This document shows positions 1 to 8,535 of a DNA stretch of 39,615 nucleotides, one piece after another. A model generated the notes under the pieces. It was not told where the DNA came from. It did no database searches and saw nothing but the letters and a program-made list of their open reading frames with translations. A program made the translations under genes and the position numbers. The DNA comes from Thermoproteati archaeon (lineage in GTDB: Archaea; Thermoproteota; Thermoprotei_A; Marsarchaeales; UBA168), in assembly GCA_023256375.1 (NCBI GenBank), contig JAGDXE010000001.1, forward strand, positions 1 to 39,615, written 5' to 3'. The number at the start of each line of letters is the position of its first letter. The stretch's first letter is position 1.

Positions 1-115
1 GCGGGCAAATCGGGCGTGCCCCACCCTACCGCTACCGCATAAAATTATTAATAAATCTTTATTATTAGGGGGAAATCCGCCTATCTCCTCCCTGAAGGTC
101 GGACTTTTACTGCTT
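1..115 (-). mobile_element. Partial copy of a TnpB-tail / right-end repeat, cut by the window edge
   Basis: Positions 2-37 are identical to 38462-38497, and positions 38-55 are identical to 38500-38517. Weaker similarity continues through the stretches around 'atccgcctatc' and 'ctgaag' to about position 115. On the minus strand, positions 1-37 read VAVGWGTPDLP, which matches the C-terminal tail of a TnpB-type protein seen complete in the other copy. The rest of the element (hairpins and right end) would lie before position 1. The shared boundary between the AT-rich block and the tnpB tail shows that both copies descend from the same rearranged element. No transposase is left here. Confidence 0.7.
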
Positions 116-141
116 CCCCTAAACCCCTAACTTTCCTATAA

Positions 142-1020
142 CTATTCTATCGGCATGCGCCAATCGATATTAATAGTTGCACCACCTACTTTTCCTATGG
201 GAGGGGCCTTCCGTTTATGATCGGATTTTATGACTAATGAGGAATAGCGCTTTACGCTCTCTACGGGCAAACCCAGAATCGCGGCTATCCTTTCCTCGGG
301 GTACCTTTGATCCACGCGATAATAAAGAAGCCTGTCCAAAACCTCGTAGGATAAGCCAAGTTCAGATTGAGCTGTTTTTCCTTTTATTAGTTGAGGCGAC
401 GGAGGCTTAAGCCATATTCTTTTTGGTAATCCGACCTTAGAAGACATAAATCTCACCTGAGATTTATATAGGTCTCCGATAGGAAGAAAATCAGCACCGC
501 TGTCACCATATTTTGTAGTATATCCTAATAATAACTCCGATTTATCACTCGTACCCATTACCTGAGCCTTGCCTAAGGAGTTAGCAACGGCGTAAAGCAA
601 TATCATTCTTATCCTAGCCTTTACATTTGCAAGCGCAATCTGATTCCCCGAGATCTCTGGTAGGGCCGCTACAAAAATATTTATTAAAGGGGTTATTTCT
701 TTTTCTACCAGCTTTACCTGCAACAATTCGGCTACGGCGTGAGCGTCTTCAATATCGTAATCTGGGGTTGTGCCCTGTTCGGGTAAGAAAAGGGCGACTA
801 CGTTTTCCTTCCCAAGCGCCTGAACGCCCAAGTAAAGGCTTAGAGAACTGTCCACCCCTCCAGATAACCCAATTACTATTTTTTCCGCTCCCGTATTCGC
901 GAGGTGCCACTTTATTTCGTTTATTATATCTTTTTCTGCTTCACGCCAATCGAATCTTAATTCATCAGGTAAAGGATATTCCCCTCCAGCTTGCCTTTCA
1001 TCAGGTAATTTTTCACTCAC
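142..1020 (-). CDS. nadE: NAD synthetase, ammonia-transferring (synthetase) subunit
   Basis: The protein has 292 aa. It adenylates nicotinic acid adenine dinucleotide and amidates it to NAD+, the last step of NAD biosynthesis, in the cytosol. The N-type ATP pyrophosphatase P-loop SGGVDSS is at residues 53-59, and a TSDKSELLLGY segment typical of NadE follows in the middle of the protein. The length is close to stand-alone archaeal NadE. The start is a GTG whose first bases overlap the TGA of the upstream nitrilase gene (GTGA overlap), which indicates translational coupling. In many bacteria and eukaryotes the two activities form one polypeptide of nitrilase plus synthetase. Here they are two genes in the same order, so the nitrilase probably supplies ammonia from glutamine. 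Function is seen from motifs; the partnership is inferred. Confidence 0.95.
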   Translation of the reverse strand: MSEKLPDERQAGGEYPLPDELRFDWREAEKDIINEIKWHLANTGAEKIVIGLSGGVDSSLSLYLGVQALGKENVVALFLPEQGTTPDYDIEDAHAVAELLQVKLVEKEITPLINIFVAALPEISGNQIALANVKARIRMILLYAVANSLGKAQVMGTSDKSELLLGYTTKYGDSGADFLPIGDLYKSQVRFMSSKVGLPKRIWLKPPSPQLIKGKTAQSELGLSYEVLDRLLYYRVDQRYPEERIAAILGLPVESVKRYSSLVIKSDHKRKAPPIGKVGGATINIDWRMPIE

Positions 1021-1904
1021 ATTGTACCACCTTCCCTCATTTCCTTGAACGCGGCTTCATAATCCTTTATAACTTCCTCTCTTTCCTCTTTTAACATGGG
1101 GTTTATTTCCCGGAACTTCCTTTCCTTGTACAGGTCCAAGTCAGCCATAACCAAAGATTCCTCCCTCAAAGGGGCACCCGCTATTGAGTTACCCTCGAAG
1201 TCTATAACTTCGCTACCTCCCCAAAAATTGACCATATCTTGACTTCCTGCCTGATTAACAAAAACTACGTACAACGCATTTTCTATTGCGCGAGCAACTA
1301 GAAGGGAGTGGGTCATTTTAGGCTTTTGAAGCGTCTTAGGAGAGCTGGCTATTGCAAATACCACTTGAGCCCCCCTTGTAGCAGCTATTCTAACGCTTAA
1401 AGGCTGCCAATAATCTTCGCATATTACAACGCCTGCTTTAAATAAGCCAGCTTTACTAGATAAATCGTAAATGGGAACACCTGAGCCAGGCGCAAACCAC
1501 CTACTTTCTTCAAACATCCCATACGTAGGTAAATAAAGTTTCCTGTAAGAGCTAACTTTTTTACCGAGCCAATTAGCCTTAATCACACCGCCGTTACCAA
1601 GTATCATTGCCGCATTGTAAAGAGTCCCCATGAAATCTTCTTCTACCATACCCAGTACTACGTTAATATCTTTGGCTAATTCAGCAAGCTTTTTTAGATT
1701 AGGATTAGACTTTTCGGCAACATCAAAAAAAATTCCCTGAGAAAGGTAACCAGCAGTAGCTAGTTCAGGAAATACAATTACATCAGCGGCATTTTTGACG
1801 GCCGCTTCAGTAAATGAGTATATCTTCTGAAAGTTACCCTCTACGTCCCCCATTTTAGGGGCTATTTGGGCTAAAGCGACTCTAATTCTGTCGGGCGCCG
1901 ACAT
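1017..1904 (-). CDS. Carbon-nitrogen hydrolase (nitrilase superfamily), likely glutaminase subunit of NAD synthetase
   Basis: The protein has 295 aa. It has the nitrilase-fold Glu-Lys-Cys triad in order: E47 in FPELATAGYL, K122 in YRKLYLP, and C162 in VVICEDYWQP. The spacing matches the amidohydrolase domain of glutamine-dependent NAD synthetases. It lies directly upstream of nadE with a 4-base overlap, so the two are almost certainly one transcript. The likely role is hydrolysis of glutamine to release ammonia that is passed to NadE. Other nitrilase-family substrates such as amides, N-carbamoyl compounds or omega-amidates cannot be excluded from sequence alone. The ATG start follows a short gap of about 50 bases after the xpf gene, which could hold its own promoter. 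Confidence 0.88.
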   Translation of the reverse strand: MSAPDRIRVALAQIAPKMGDVEGNFQKIYSFTEAAVKNAADVIVFPELATAGYLSQGIFFDVAEKSNPNLKKLAELAKDINVVLGMVEEDFMGTLYNAAMILGNGGVIKANWLGKKVSSYRKLYLPTYGMFEESRWFAPGSGVPIYDLSSKAGLFKAGVVICEDYWQPLSVRIAATRGAQVVFAIASSPKTLQKPKMTHSLLVARAIENALYVVFVNQAGSQDMVNFWGGSEVIDFEGNSIAGAPLREESLVMADLDLYKERKFREINPMLKEEREEVIKDYEAAFKEMREGGTM

Positions 1905-1955
1905 TTCATCATTAAATTAAAACAGCATAAAAAGCTATGTTGGAAAACTACGAGA

Positions 1956-2639
1956 TCATTGGAGTAACTTACTTTGCATATTTTCTGCGCCGTCGAATTC
2001 AGCGTCTAATAGTTGGCTTATTATTGATGCCTTACCCTTGCCTATACCATCTATTTGAGTAAGTTCGCCCTCAGACGCCTTCATAACCGAGCGCACACTA
2101 CCAAAATACTTCAGCAACCTCTCTGCTAATTCCTTGCCAATTCCAGGTAATCCCTCAACAACATATATTTGCCTTTCCTTAGTAGATAATATCTTAGGTT
2201 TTTGCCTAATTTCGTATTTTCCCTCATGATTTTCCCAGACCCTATGAGAAATAACCGTAATTAGCTCCGCAGTGTCTTTCATGCTAGATGTAAAGAGGGG
2301 AACTAGACCGTCGTCTAAGGCGATAGCTACTAGCGCCCCCCAATACGCGCGTGGATTTCTCCGCCAAGCAATTGCTGACGCGAAATCGCCTTCAACTACA
2401 AGAAGGGCAGTTTGGTACACGCCCTTAAGCCTTTTAGCCTGTTCAAGCAGCCTCCCATCAAATAGAGATTTCACAAAATCCGCCGCTGATTTCCTTTCTA
2501 TTGCTGTTTTGTTATCTATTACGTAGTCACCTATTGTAAGTTGCTTAATTTCAACCGGCAATCCGCGTTCGGCTAGTAATTCGACGATTTCCAGTGGTTC
2601 CCTTGTATCAACAAATAATTTAGGCCCTTCTTCATCCAT
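1956..2639 (-). CDS. xpf: XPF/ERCC4-type structure-specific endonuclease, short (helicase-less) form
   Basis: The protein has 227 aa. The ERCC4 nuclease core shows D11 in VDTREP, GDYVI at 38-42 and the metal-binding signature ERKSAADF at 48-55. Two helix-hairpin-helix motifs follow at about residues 163-215 (LPGIGKELAERLL, IDGIGKGKA). Euryarchaeal Hef proteins carry an N-terminal helicase that is absent here. The short form is the one known from Crenarchaeota, where it needs PCNA to cut 3' flap, branched or nicked DNA. Both catalytic and DNA-binding parts are complete, so it should be active in repair and restart of stalled replication forks. A PCNA-binding peptide at the C-terminus is not obvious. 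The ATG start is preceded by an AT-rich stretch that may be its promoter. Confidence 0.93.
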   Translation of the reverse strand: MDEEGPKLFVDTREPLEIVELLAERGLPVEIKQLTIGDYVIDNKTAIERKSAADFVKSLFDGRLLEQAKRLKGVYQTALLVVEGDFASAIAWRRNPRAYWGALVAIALDDGLVPLFTSSMKDTAELITVISHRVWENHEGKYEIRQKPKILSTKERQIYVVEGLPGIGKELAERLLKYFGSVRSVMKASEGELTQIDGIGKGKASIISQLLDAEFDGAENMQSKLLQ

Positions 2640-2653
2640 ATTCAGAAATCTCG

Positions 2654-2836
2654 ATGACTTATTTTGTTATCGCTCCGGATGATTATAGCCATAACTTCAA
2701 TGGCGATTACTTAATACTACTTCCCTCACCCATTACTGGCATTCGATACTTGCTAAAGGATCGAAGCCCTCCTATTTACTCATGGCTATCAAGCTCGGAC
2801 GCGGGCCTTAAAGATTGTAAGAAATACTTAGAGTAA
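2654..2836 (+). CDS. Possible small hypothetical protein between xpf and the flippase gene
   Basis: This is a 60-aa open frame beginning with ATG 14 bases from the divergent xpf start. It overlaps the 3' end of the flippase gene on the other strand by about 60 bases. No family is recognised and no cysteine cluster or membrane segment is visible. There is no convincing TATA box upstream, because the upstream bases are already inside xpf. It is listed because it fills most of an otherwise gene-free 136-base gap, but it may be only a chance frame over the xpf promoter. Confidence 0.22.
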   Translation: MTYFVIAPDDYSHNFNGDYLILLPSPITGIRYLLKDRSPPIYSWLSSSDAGLKDCKKYLE

Positions 2837-4260
2837 GCTCTAACTCTTTTGTCAATTACGTACATTGATGCGAAATAAACTACGGCGGCTACAAACACAT
2901 CCAGTATTATTATATATGAATGAGATCTCGGCAACAGCAACAAAATAAAGCTCATAATAATTGAAGATAAAACAGACCGCAAGAATGAATCCAAAGGAAA
3001 GATTCCCCTAATTCTTTTGCCAGCAATAAAAATTCTACCCGTTAGCATTAGCATTGAACCGATCAAGATCGCGAACGCCATCCCTACTGCCCCAAAGCGT
3101 ACCGCTAATACCCACATAACCGGGGCCATCACTGCTAGTACTGTGGCTTGCATTAAAAGGCCTTGAAAAAACTTACTTTGAAAAAGTTGCCTAGAAGTTA
3201 ACTCAATTTTCTCGCTCCCGTAGATTAGCGAGTCAAAGAAGGAGAAGAAACTCGATGAAATAAAGTAAGCGATGGCTAGGAGCAATAACGGCCATTTTGA
3301 AACCAAAGCATAATGCTTTGAAAAAATTGATAGAAGGGGGGAGGAAAAAATTATCAGGCCAAAAACCATTGGAACAGAGAAAATTAATATAAGCGCTAGC
3401 ACATCTCTGCTGGCTTTCTTGTCCTCACCACCCGCCCTTAATATGTGGGGGTACAATGCTGTTGATAAAGAGGAAACCGGATTTAACTGCCTAGCAAGTA
3501 ATAATGCTATGGCATAAGTGCCTAGCTCGGTTTCCGAAATTATACCTAAAAAATACTTATCCAATCCCCCGTAAAAATACGATATTATCGCTGAAAACGC
3601 AACAAGCCAAGATAAAGATAACCACTTTTTGATGCGCTGAAAATCCCACATTGTTTTTTCATGAACTATTTTTCTGAGCTTGACGTACGCGTAAACTACG
3701 CTGGTAAGATATGCCGCGCTAATCGAGATCTCAGCCCCAACCAGGCCCAGCCTGAACGAGAGCACCAAAAAAAATGCAGCAACTATCTTTATAATGTCAC
3801 CAAGCAGTTCCATACCAGCTAGCGACTGTGGGCTAAGCGCATTAATCGTTGAAGTCATAGACGAAAGCGTAAAAGTAAGAATTATTATAGGAGAAGCGGC
3901 TAGCAGCGCTAAATCAGAAATATGGCCTTGCCCAGCAAAATAACTAGCCATAATAACATACATTACGAGAAAAGGCACTGACATTACTAGGTTAAAGGTA
4001 AGCGAAACGTATGCACCCCCTCTGCCAGTTGCTACGTCTCTTGTAGACCAGTATGGTATTACACCCGCAAAAAATATAAAAAATGCCAAGGTACCGTTTA
4101 TAAAATATACCCCACCAAAACTTGATTGAGTCAGATTACGGGCCAAAAGCCACATAAAATAAAGACCGGTAAAAGCGGTAGCCACCTTAGATAAAAACAC
4201 TACCAGGCCGGAATACCTAAGGCGAACTCTTTGACCCGTATTTGTCTTGCTGGTCATCAT
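2776..4260 (-). CDS. Lipid-linked oligosaccharide flippase, MOP/Wzx-type membrane protein
   Basis: The protein has 494 aa with about 12-14 hydrophobic segments from residue 14 to the C-terminus. A basic N-terminus is followed by VVFLSKVATAFTGLYFMWLL, typical of polysaccharide-export proteins of the MOP superfamily. Members move lipid-linked glycans across the cytoplasmic membrane. It lies two genes downstream of the AglB oligosaccharyltransferase, on the same strand, with nep1 between and only 8 bases from nep1. The context therefore supports flipping the dolichol-linked glycan used for N-glycosylation of S-layer proteins. The family assignment rests on overall topology and general sequence character; the exact substrate is inferred. 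Archaeal AglR-type flippases are of this general kind. Confidence 0.82.
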   Translation of the reverse strand: MMTSKTNTGQRVRLRYSGLVVFLSKVATAFTGLYFMWLLARNLTQSSFGGVYFINGTLAFFIFFAGVIPYWSTRDVATGRGGAYVSLTFNLVMSVPFLVMYVIMASYFAGQGHISDLALLAASPIIILTFTLSSMTSTINALSPQSLAGMELLGDIIKIVAAFFLVLSFRLGLVGAEISISAAYLTSVVYAYVKLRKIVHEKTMWDFQRIKKWLSLSWLVAFSAIISYFYGGLDKYFLGIISETELGTYAIALLLARQLNPVSSLSTALYPHILRAGGEDKKASRDVLALILIFSVPMVFGLIIFSSPLLSIFSKHYALVSKWPLLLLAIAYFISSSFFSFFDSLIYGSEKIELTSRQLFQSKFFQGLLMQATVLAVMAPVMWVLAVRFGAVGMAFAILIGSMLMLTGRIFIAGKRIRGIFPLDSFLRSVLSSIIMSFILLLLPRSHSYIIILDVFVAAVVYFASMYVIDKRVRAYSKYFLQSLRPASELDSHE

Positions 4261-4268
4261 CTTATCGC

Positions 4269-4946
4269 CTAATCTATTTTAATACTACTTTTAGTTTTAA
4301 GGAAAATTAAACAAGCTATCAATGAAACCGCAGCATTAGCTGTAAGCCTGCCATCGTAAAGCGAAACTTTAGGTCCCAAGCGCAAAGTTTCAGAGGGTAT
4401 CTTCCCCTTTTGAAAAGCTCCTACAACAAAGGCTAACTTCCCGCTCGGAAAGCTGATCGCGCTAAACGATTTTCCACCTTGTTCAAGGACGTAAACCGAG
4501 TACCCATTTTCGTTAAGAAACGCATTTAAATTAACCTTTTCTACCCATATTAGTGGTTCGTTGTCTAATGGCGCCCTGCCGTTAGTTAAAACCTGTTCCA
4601 TTAACCCTTTGAACTGGTCGTAATTCCTAGGTAGGCGCACGCCACGCTTAAAATGTAACAACCCAGCTGCATTTCTTAATTCGACTATTACGTCGAGGTA
4701 GCCGTCTAAATAAGCCGGGGAATCCATAGCTTCTATTAGGCATTGATGGACGATATCCGGTCTGCCCCTAGATTCGCGATCCTTAAGCGCGTTCATGTCC
4801 CACCCGTGAAGAGATACGTCTAATAAAATCTGGCCGGGCTTTTTATTTTTCTTATTGGCGCTAGAAATTACCTGCTTTCCTTTCCAAAGCTCTTCGGGAA
4901 CTAATTCCAACGAAGAATTTGCCAGTACAAGAAGATTATCCCCCAT
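4269..4946 (-). CDS. nep1: rRNA pseudouridine N1-methyltransferase Nep1 (EMG1, SPOUT family)
   Basis: The protein has 225 aa. It methylates N1 of a pseudouridine in helix 35 of 16S rRNA and assists small-subunit assembly. Family motifs are visible in order: ILLDVSLHGWDMNAL, the very characteristic RGRPDIVHQCLIEAMDSP, and RLPRNYDQFKGLMEQ. The C-terminal segment, with KLAFVVGAFQKG and later SLYDGRLTANAAVSLI, corresponds to the SAM-binding trefoil knot. The length agrees with archaeal Nep1. It sits between aglB and the flippase on the same strand. It has no known link with glycosylation, so it is probably a housekeeping passenger in that operon. Confidence 0.93.
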   Translation of the reverse strand: MGDNLLVLANSSLELVPEELWKGKQVISSANKKNKKPGQILLDVSLHGWDMNALKDRESRGRPDIVHQCLIEAMDSPAYLDGYLDVIVELRNAAGLLHFKRGVRLPRNYDQFKGLMEQVLTNGRAPLDNEPLIWVEKVNLNAFLNENGYSVYVLEQGGKSFSAISFPSGKLAFVVGAFQKGKIPSETLRLGPKVSLYDGRLTANAAVSLIACLIFLKTKSSIKID

Positions 4947-4977
4947 AGGTAGCTCACCGCTAATTAAACGAAAAAAA

Positions 4978-7437
4978 TCAAGCTATATCAATTAATGGGG
5001 CTTGCTGTAACGGAAGGTTGCTGAGGGGCGGCGCTGGGTTTAACTTGTAAATAACGACTAGCACGAACCCACCTTCCTGGGGGACAAACGCAGCGTAAAC
5101 TAATTGAAACTTCGTAAGGGGGGGATACTGGGCTAGATTACTGTACAAAAGTGAGTCCTGCGCGTACGTCGAACCGTAACTACTCATAACCGAGGCTAAA
5201 TATTGGTAGTTCATGAAATAGGGTATGAACTGGTTTGGATATATGAACGGATCCATTAGCATCTGATAAAGAAATGTATTATAATAAGGAACTTCTTGTG
5301 GCGTTGTCCAGAATATGCCATCATACTTCGGGTTATCCGCTATCCACTGCGAGGCCGTATAGCTCGTCTCATTCTTCTGCTTGGCTAATTGCGCAATTAG
5401 TGGCGCCTTAGTTACGTTTGTTTCGTATACTGTCCCATTGCGGTTAAATATTATAAGGTCGCCATCAGATAAGTTCGCTACAGTCGTATAACCATAATTG
5501 CTGAGGTAAGGATTACTCATAGGTATGGTAAAATCATAACCAAAATTCGAAGCGATTTGGACGTAGGTCGTATTCAGGTAATGCGAGACTTTGCTCGAAT
5601 TCCAACCCAATATTGTCATCATAGCTGTACTCTTGCCTATATCGCCGATTCCTATCGGAAGGGCAGTACCTGGATAAACTTGACCTCCATACGTCCAATA
5701 CCCGAAAGCTTCTGTGGTAACTACGTATTGCGCGCCTAGCTTATACAATACGTCGTATGCTTCAGTCTGATTGCCCATAAACGCCTGAGCCACTTGCCTT
5801 ATCCTGGCCGTGCTTATAGTTGCCCCGTCATTTAGTTCGGCCCTGTCAGCAACCGTATTAATCCAATAGCCGTAATCCCACCAAGAGGCCACAACAGCGT
5901 TTTTAGGGGTGTTAGTTTTTAGCCATTCTAGAGACTGAAGCCAACTCGTATCTATTGCCGATGTACCTAACCCCGTATCAATCATGGGTGGCATCGCCGC
6001 GTCATCGTAAGCTGGTTTTACCGAATAAAACGCTACGCCAACTAATACTAGGCCTAATACTACGGTTGCCCCTATTCCCCTATTATGAATGCTCACGGAC
6101 CGCATTAAGGCGCTGAACAATTTTTCTAACGCGTAAGCGCTCCCGATTATAGCTGGGATATCCAAAAGCTGATCTAGTCTTACCATCGAGGCCTGCGCGT
6201 AAATACCCATGAAAATCATCAGAGCGAAAAGCAAGTTCAAATCAGTCCTATTTTTAAGCAACAAATATACTGCAAAGGGTATTAATGGAAGAATAAAGAG
6301 GTAATCCTGATAAAACGATACCCAACTACTTAGTTCCTGCTCGCCGACCGTCGTCTCGATACCAGTTGCTGAAAACGGGTTAATAACGGTGGCTAATCTT
6401 CCAGAAGGAAATAAATGCAGGTACGGAATTTCTGCCCCAACGAAAAGTATGATGAATGAACCAGTTAACAAGATTAAAGTAGCCATAGATAGGGCGTGAA
6501 GGCGTTCTTTTGACGCTTTAGCCCACGTAGCATAAATAACTATTAGCAGGATTGCAGACAGAGGCATTATCCACGCCGAAAAAGAGCGAAGCCACGTTGC
6601 ACCTTCGGGCAGCAACATGGCAGGCAAAACTGCAGAGGGCACCAATACAGACATTAAGACCTGCCCTTTAATATCATCAATTCTTTCTAGCAAAACCATG
6701 CCTATGGCAAAGATCGCAATTGCATTCATTATATATAAATATCCTCCCCAGACAGACCCGGAAAAGCCAATGAGGAGGCCTGCCACTAACCCGTATAGTG
6801 GTTTGCTTTCCTTATAAGCTATAACAAAAAACGTGAGACCTATCATCCAAAGAAAAACCGCGATCGGCTCCCCGTCTATGTGACCTGCCATACTTCTATT
6901 TATCATGGCGGGCGCAAGCACGCCAAGCGCCGCCGCGAGTATACCAGCTTTCCTATTAAATAAGATTTTTCCGAGGGGATAAAGCAATACCACGGTAAAA
7001 GCACCAAGCACTGCTGGCATATAAATAATTATTTGACCAACAGTTGGATAAAGGTCGAAAAAGCGCGCTACCCAATAAGTAAACGTTGAGAAATAAGCTA
7101 TGCCTACCATATAATTGGCGGTAACATCTCTGCCGGGGAACCAAGTGGAGGTGTCATTCCAATACGCGTAGTGAAGTGTAGGGTAAATAGATGAAAAGAA
7201 AGATGAAGTACCATACTCAACGAGGCGCAGCGTAACCAAGTAGTGAAAGAAGGGATCCAGAGTGGCGATTGCCCACGGAAAAGCGATTGGCATGTCGCTG
7301 CTTTGAACATAAACCAGGGGCTCAAGCCTTTCTGCTAAAGCAACGAAAAAAATTACAACTAGTAATAGGAAATCAATGATCGGAGAAGTGAATACCCGTT
7401 TCAGATCGTAACTCAAATCGCTGTTAAAAGTCCTCAA
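4978..7437 (-). CDS. aglB: Oligosaccharyltransferase AglB (STT3 family)
   Basis: The protein has 819 aa. It is the single-subunit enzyme that transfers a glycan from a dolichol carrier to Asn in N-X-S/T sequons outside the membrane. There is a long N-terminal region of about 11-13 membrane segments up to about residue 470 and a soluble C-terminal domain after it. The sequon-binding WWDYG motif is at residues 519-523. Loop acidic motifs are seen in TLDPFFHY (first external loop) and GHIDGEP (second). TVGEQELSSW fits the SVSE/TIXE position. The first acidic motif looks atypical, with one clear Asp before the Pro. The start is TTG, with a TATA-like ttttaagtaa about 25 bases upstream, so the transcript may be leaderless. 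The C-terminal domain itself contains several N-X-S/T sites. Confidence 0.95.
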   Translation of the reverse strand: MRTFNSDLSYDLKRVFTSPIIDFLLLVVIFFVALAERLEPLVYVQSSDMPIAFPWAIATLDPFFHYLVTLRLVEYGTSSFFSSIYPTLHYAYWNDTSTWFPGRDVTANYMVGIAYFSTFTYWVARFFDLYPTVGQIIIYMPAVLGAFTVVLLYPLGKILFNRKAGILAAALGVLAPAMINRSMAGHIDGEPIAVFLWMIGLTFFVIAYKESKPLYGLVAGLLIGFSGSVWGGYLYIMNAIAIFAIGMVLLERIDDIKGQVLMSVLVPSAVLPAMLLPEGATWLRSFSAWIMPLSAILLIVIYATWAKASKERLHALSMATLILLTGSFIILFVGAEIPYLHLFPSGRLATVINPFSATGIETTVGEQELSSWVSFYQDYLFILPLIPFAVYLLLKNRTDLNLLFALMIFMGIYAQASMVRLDQLLDIPAIIGSAYALEKLFSALMRSVSIHNRGIGATVVLGLVLVGVAFYSVKPAYDDAAMPPMIDTGLGTSAIDTSWLQSLEWLKTNTPKNAVVASWWDYGYWINTVADRAELNDGATISTARIRQVAQAFMGNQTEAYDVLYKLGAQYVVTTEAFGYWTYGGQVYPGTALPIGIGDIGKSTAMMTILGWNSSKVSHYLNTTYVQIASNFGYDFTIPMSNPYLSNYGYTTVANLSDGDLIIFNRNGTVYETNVTKAPLIAQLAKQKNETSYTASQWIADNPKYDGIFWTTPQEVPYYNTFLYQMLMDPFIYPNQFIPYFMNYQYLASVMSSYGSTYAQDSLLYSNLAQYPPLTKFQLVYAAFVPQEGGFVLVVIYKLNPAPPLSNLPLQQAPLIDIA

Positions 7438-7719
7438 GTTAAAAATATACTTTGAATTACTTAAAAACCTTAGCCTTGCATGATAAACAAGTCTACCTCT
7501 AACCTATTACAAGCACTGAGCTACTCCTCAGCTTAAGCATTGAAGCCTTCTACCCACCTCCAAGCCTTTAACGTAGCCTTAAAGTTAATGCGGTGGTCGG
7601 AGACCGTCTGCCAAGACCCTAGAGATTAAGTATTTAAAATCGATGAGGTTGCAAACAGAAACAAAAAGTTTAGAGGAGTACCATGCCCTTCACTACGCGC
7701 CGCCCGAAAATAAGACCCT
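7438..7719. other. Gene-free stretch upstream of aglB
   Basis: 282 bases separate the aglB start from the csl4 stop. The aglB-proximal end holds a TATA-like ttttaagtaa near 7458-7467 and a second AT-rich block against the start codon. The middle holds a short GGTC-gga-GACC palindrome near 7597-7607 and several stop-interrupted short frames. One of these reads on the minus strand as MLKLRSSSVLVIG before a stop. No tRNA, CRISPR or recognisable gene is seen. Confidence 0.5.
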
Positions 7720-8331
7720 CTATTTATAGCGAGCAAGCTGGCCTTTTAAGAAAATCCTTCTATATTCAATGGATACCTTTCTCATTTCCTTGTAACCACA
7801 AGTATTGCACCGCAAAACCCCATCGTGATCGTGATTTAAAGTGGACCCACATTTAGAACACCTGGCGCTAATTACTCCTAAGTCCGGGTCGGATATTGAT
7901 ACTTGCATCGGAACCCAATTCGTTATTAACTTTACTTTTATTACATCTCCTGGCTTAACGAGCTCGCTCACCGCCCTTGCCCTTCTAATACCTCCATTGC
8001 TTATATGGAGGAGCGCTGAAAAAGGATATAATCTACCTAAAGAACCAGGAACATAAATAGTGATTTGTGCAAAGTTTTTCTTTACGTCGTCCACTATACC
8101 TAAAAATTTATCTCCAACTTTAAGCGATTCAGGAGCTAACTTTTTAATTGGTTTTATCCATACGTAATGATTTGCCATATCATATTCTGGAACTCCTATC
8201 TTTGAAGAATAGACGCCGCCTCCTTCTTCATAAGACATCGCTTTGGCAGAAAACTCCTCTATTGTAGATATATAGAAACCAGGCATCAACAACCCTTTAG
8301 GTAAAGACCTTCTCTTTTTTGGGCGCGGCAC
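7720..8331 (-). CDS. csl4: Exosome RNA-binding subunit Csl4
   Basis: The protein has 203 aa. It is a cap protein of the archaeal exosome that guides RNA into the Rrp41/Rrp42 ring. Three parts are visible. An N-terminal domain begins LLMPGFYISTIEEF and has the usual PGD-like start. An S1 OB-fold runs at about residues 60-145 (VGDKFLGIVDDVKKNFAQITIY). A C-terminal zinc ribbon has CSKC and CNTC. The start is GTG, directly next to the rps27e stop (1-base overlap), so it is translated within the same operon. The Rrp4, Rrp41 and Rrp42 genes lie about 13 kb away, so the exosome is encoded at two loci here. A basic N-terminal extension (PRPKKRR) precedes the first domain. Confidence 0.94.
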   Translation of the reverse strand: MPRPKKRRSLPKGLLMPGFYISTIEEFSAKAMSYEEGGGVYSSKIGVPEYDMANHYVWIKPIKKLAPESLKVGDKFLGIVDDVKKNFAQITIYVPGSLGRLYPFSALLHISNGGIRRARAVSELVKPGDVIKVKLITNWVPMQVSISDPDLGVISARCSKCGSTLNHDHDGVLRCNTCGYKEMRKVSIEYRRIFLKGQLARYK

Positions 8332-8534
8332 TAACTATCATCCTTATTTTGCGTTTGAATAATTTCGGCTAAAATTTTAACTTTTCCTCCCGTAGGCTTT
8401 GCCAATAAAGATCCACAAATTTTGCACTTTATTTCGGTAGTAGCGTGAGAATAAATCAAAGTTTCGGCCCCGCAGTCCTTGCACTTAACCCTTATATAAG
8501 TAGACACCGGCTCAGGAACTTCTTCTAGTTTCAT
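8331..8534 (-). CDS. rps27e: Ribosomal protein S27e
   Basis: The protein has 67 aa. The zinc-finger pattern CKDC...CKIC is at residues 18-39, with the family hallmarks YSHATTEIKC and LLAKPTGGKVKI. It belongs to the small ribosomal subunit. It sits between rpl44e (1 base away) and csl4 (1-base overlap) on the minus strand, the rpl44e-rps27e pair being usual in archaea. The ATG start is preceded by the end of rpl44e. The length is normal for the family. Confidence 0.95.
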   Translation of the reverse strand: MKLEEVPEPVSTYIRVKCKDCGAETLIYSHATTEIKCKICGSLLAKPTGGKVKILAEIIQTQNKDDS

Positions 8535-8535
8535 T

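Noticed and set aside
627-1094. 155-aa open frame antisense to nadE and the nitrilase gene
   Set aside because: It overlaps two well-supported genes; the protein is Leu/Phe/Arg-rich without domain signs, as expected for a reverse frame.
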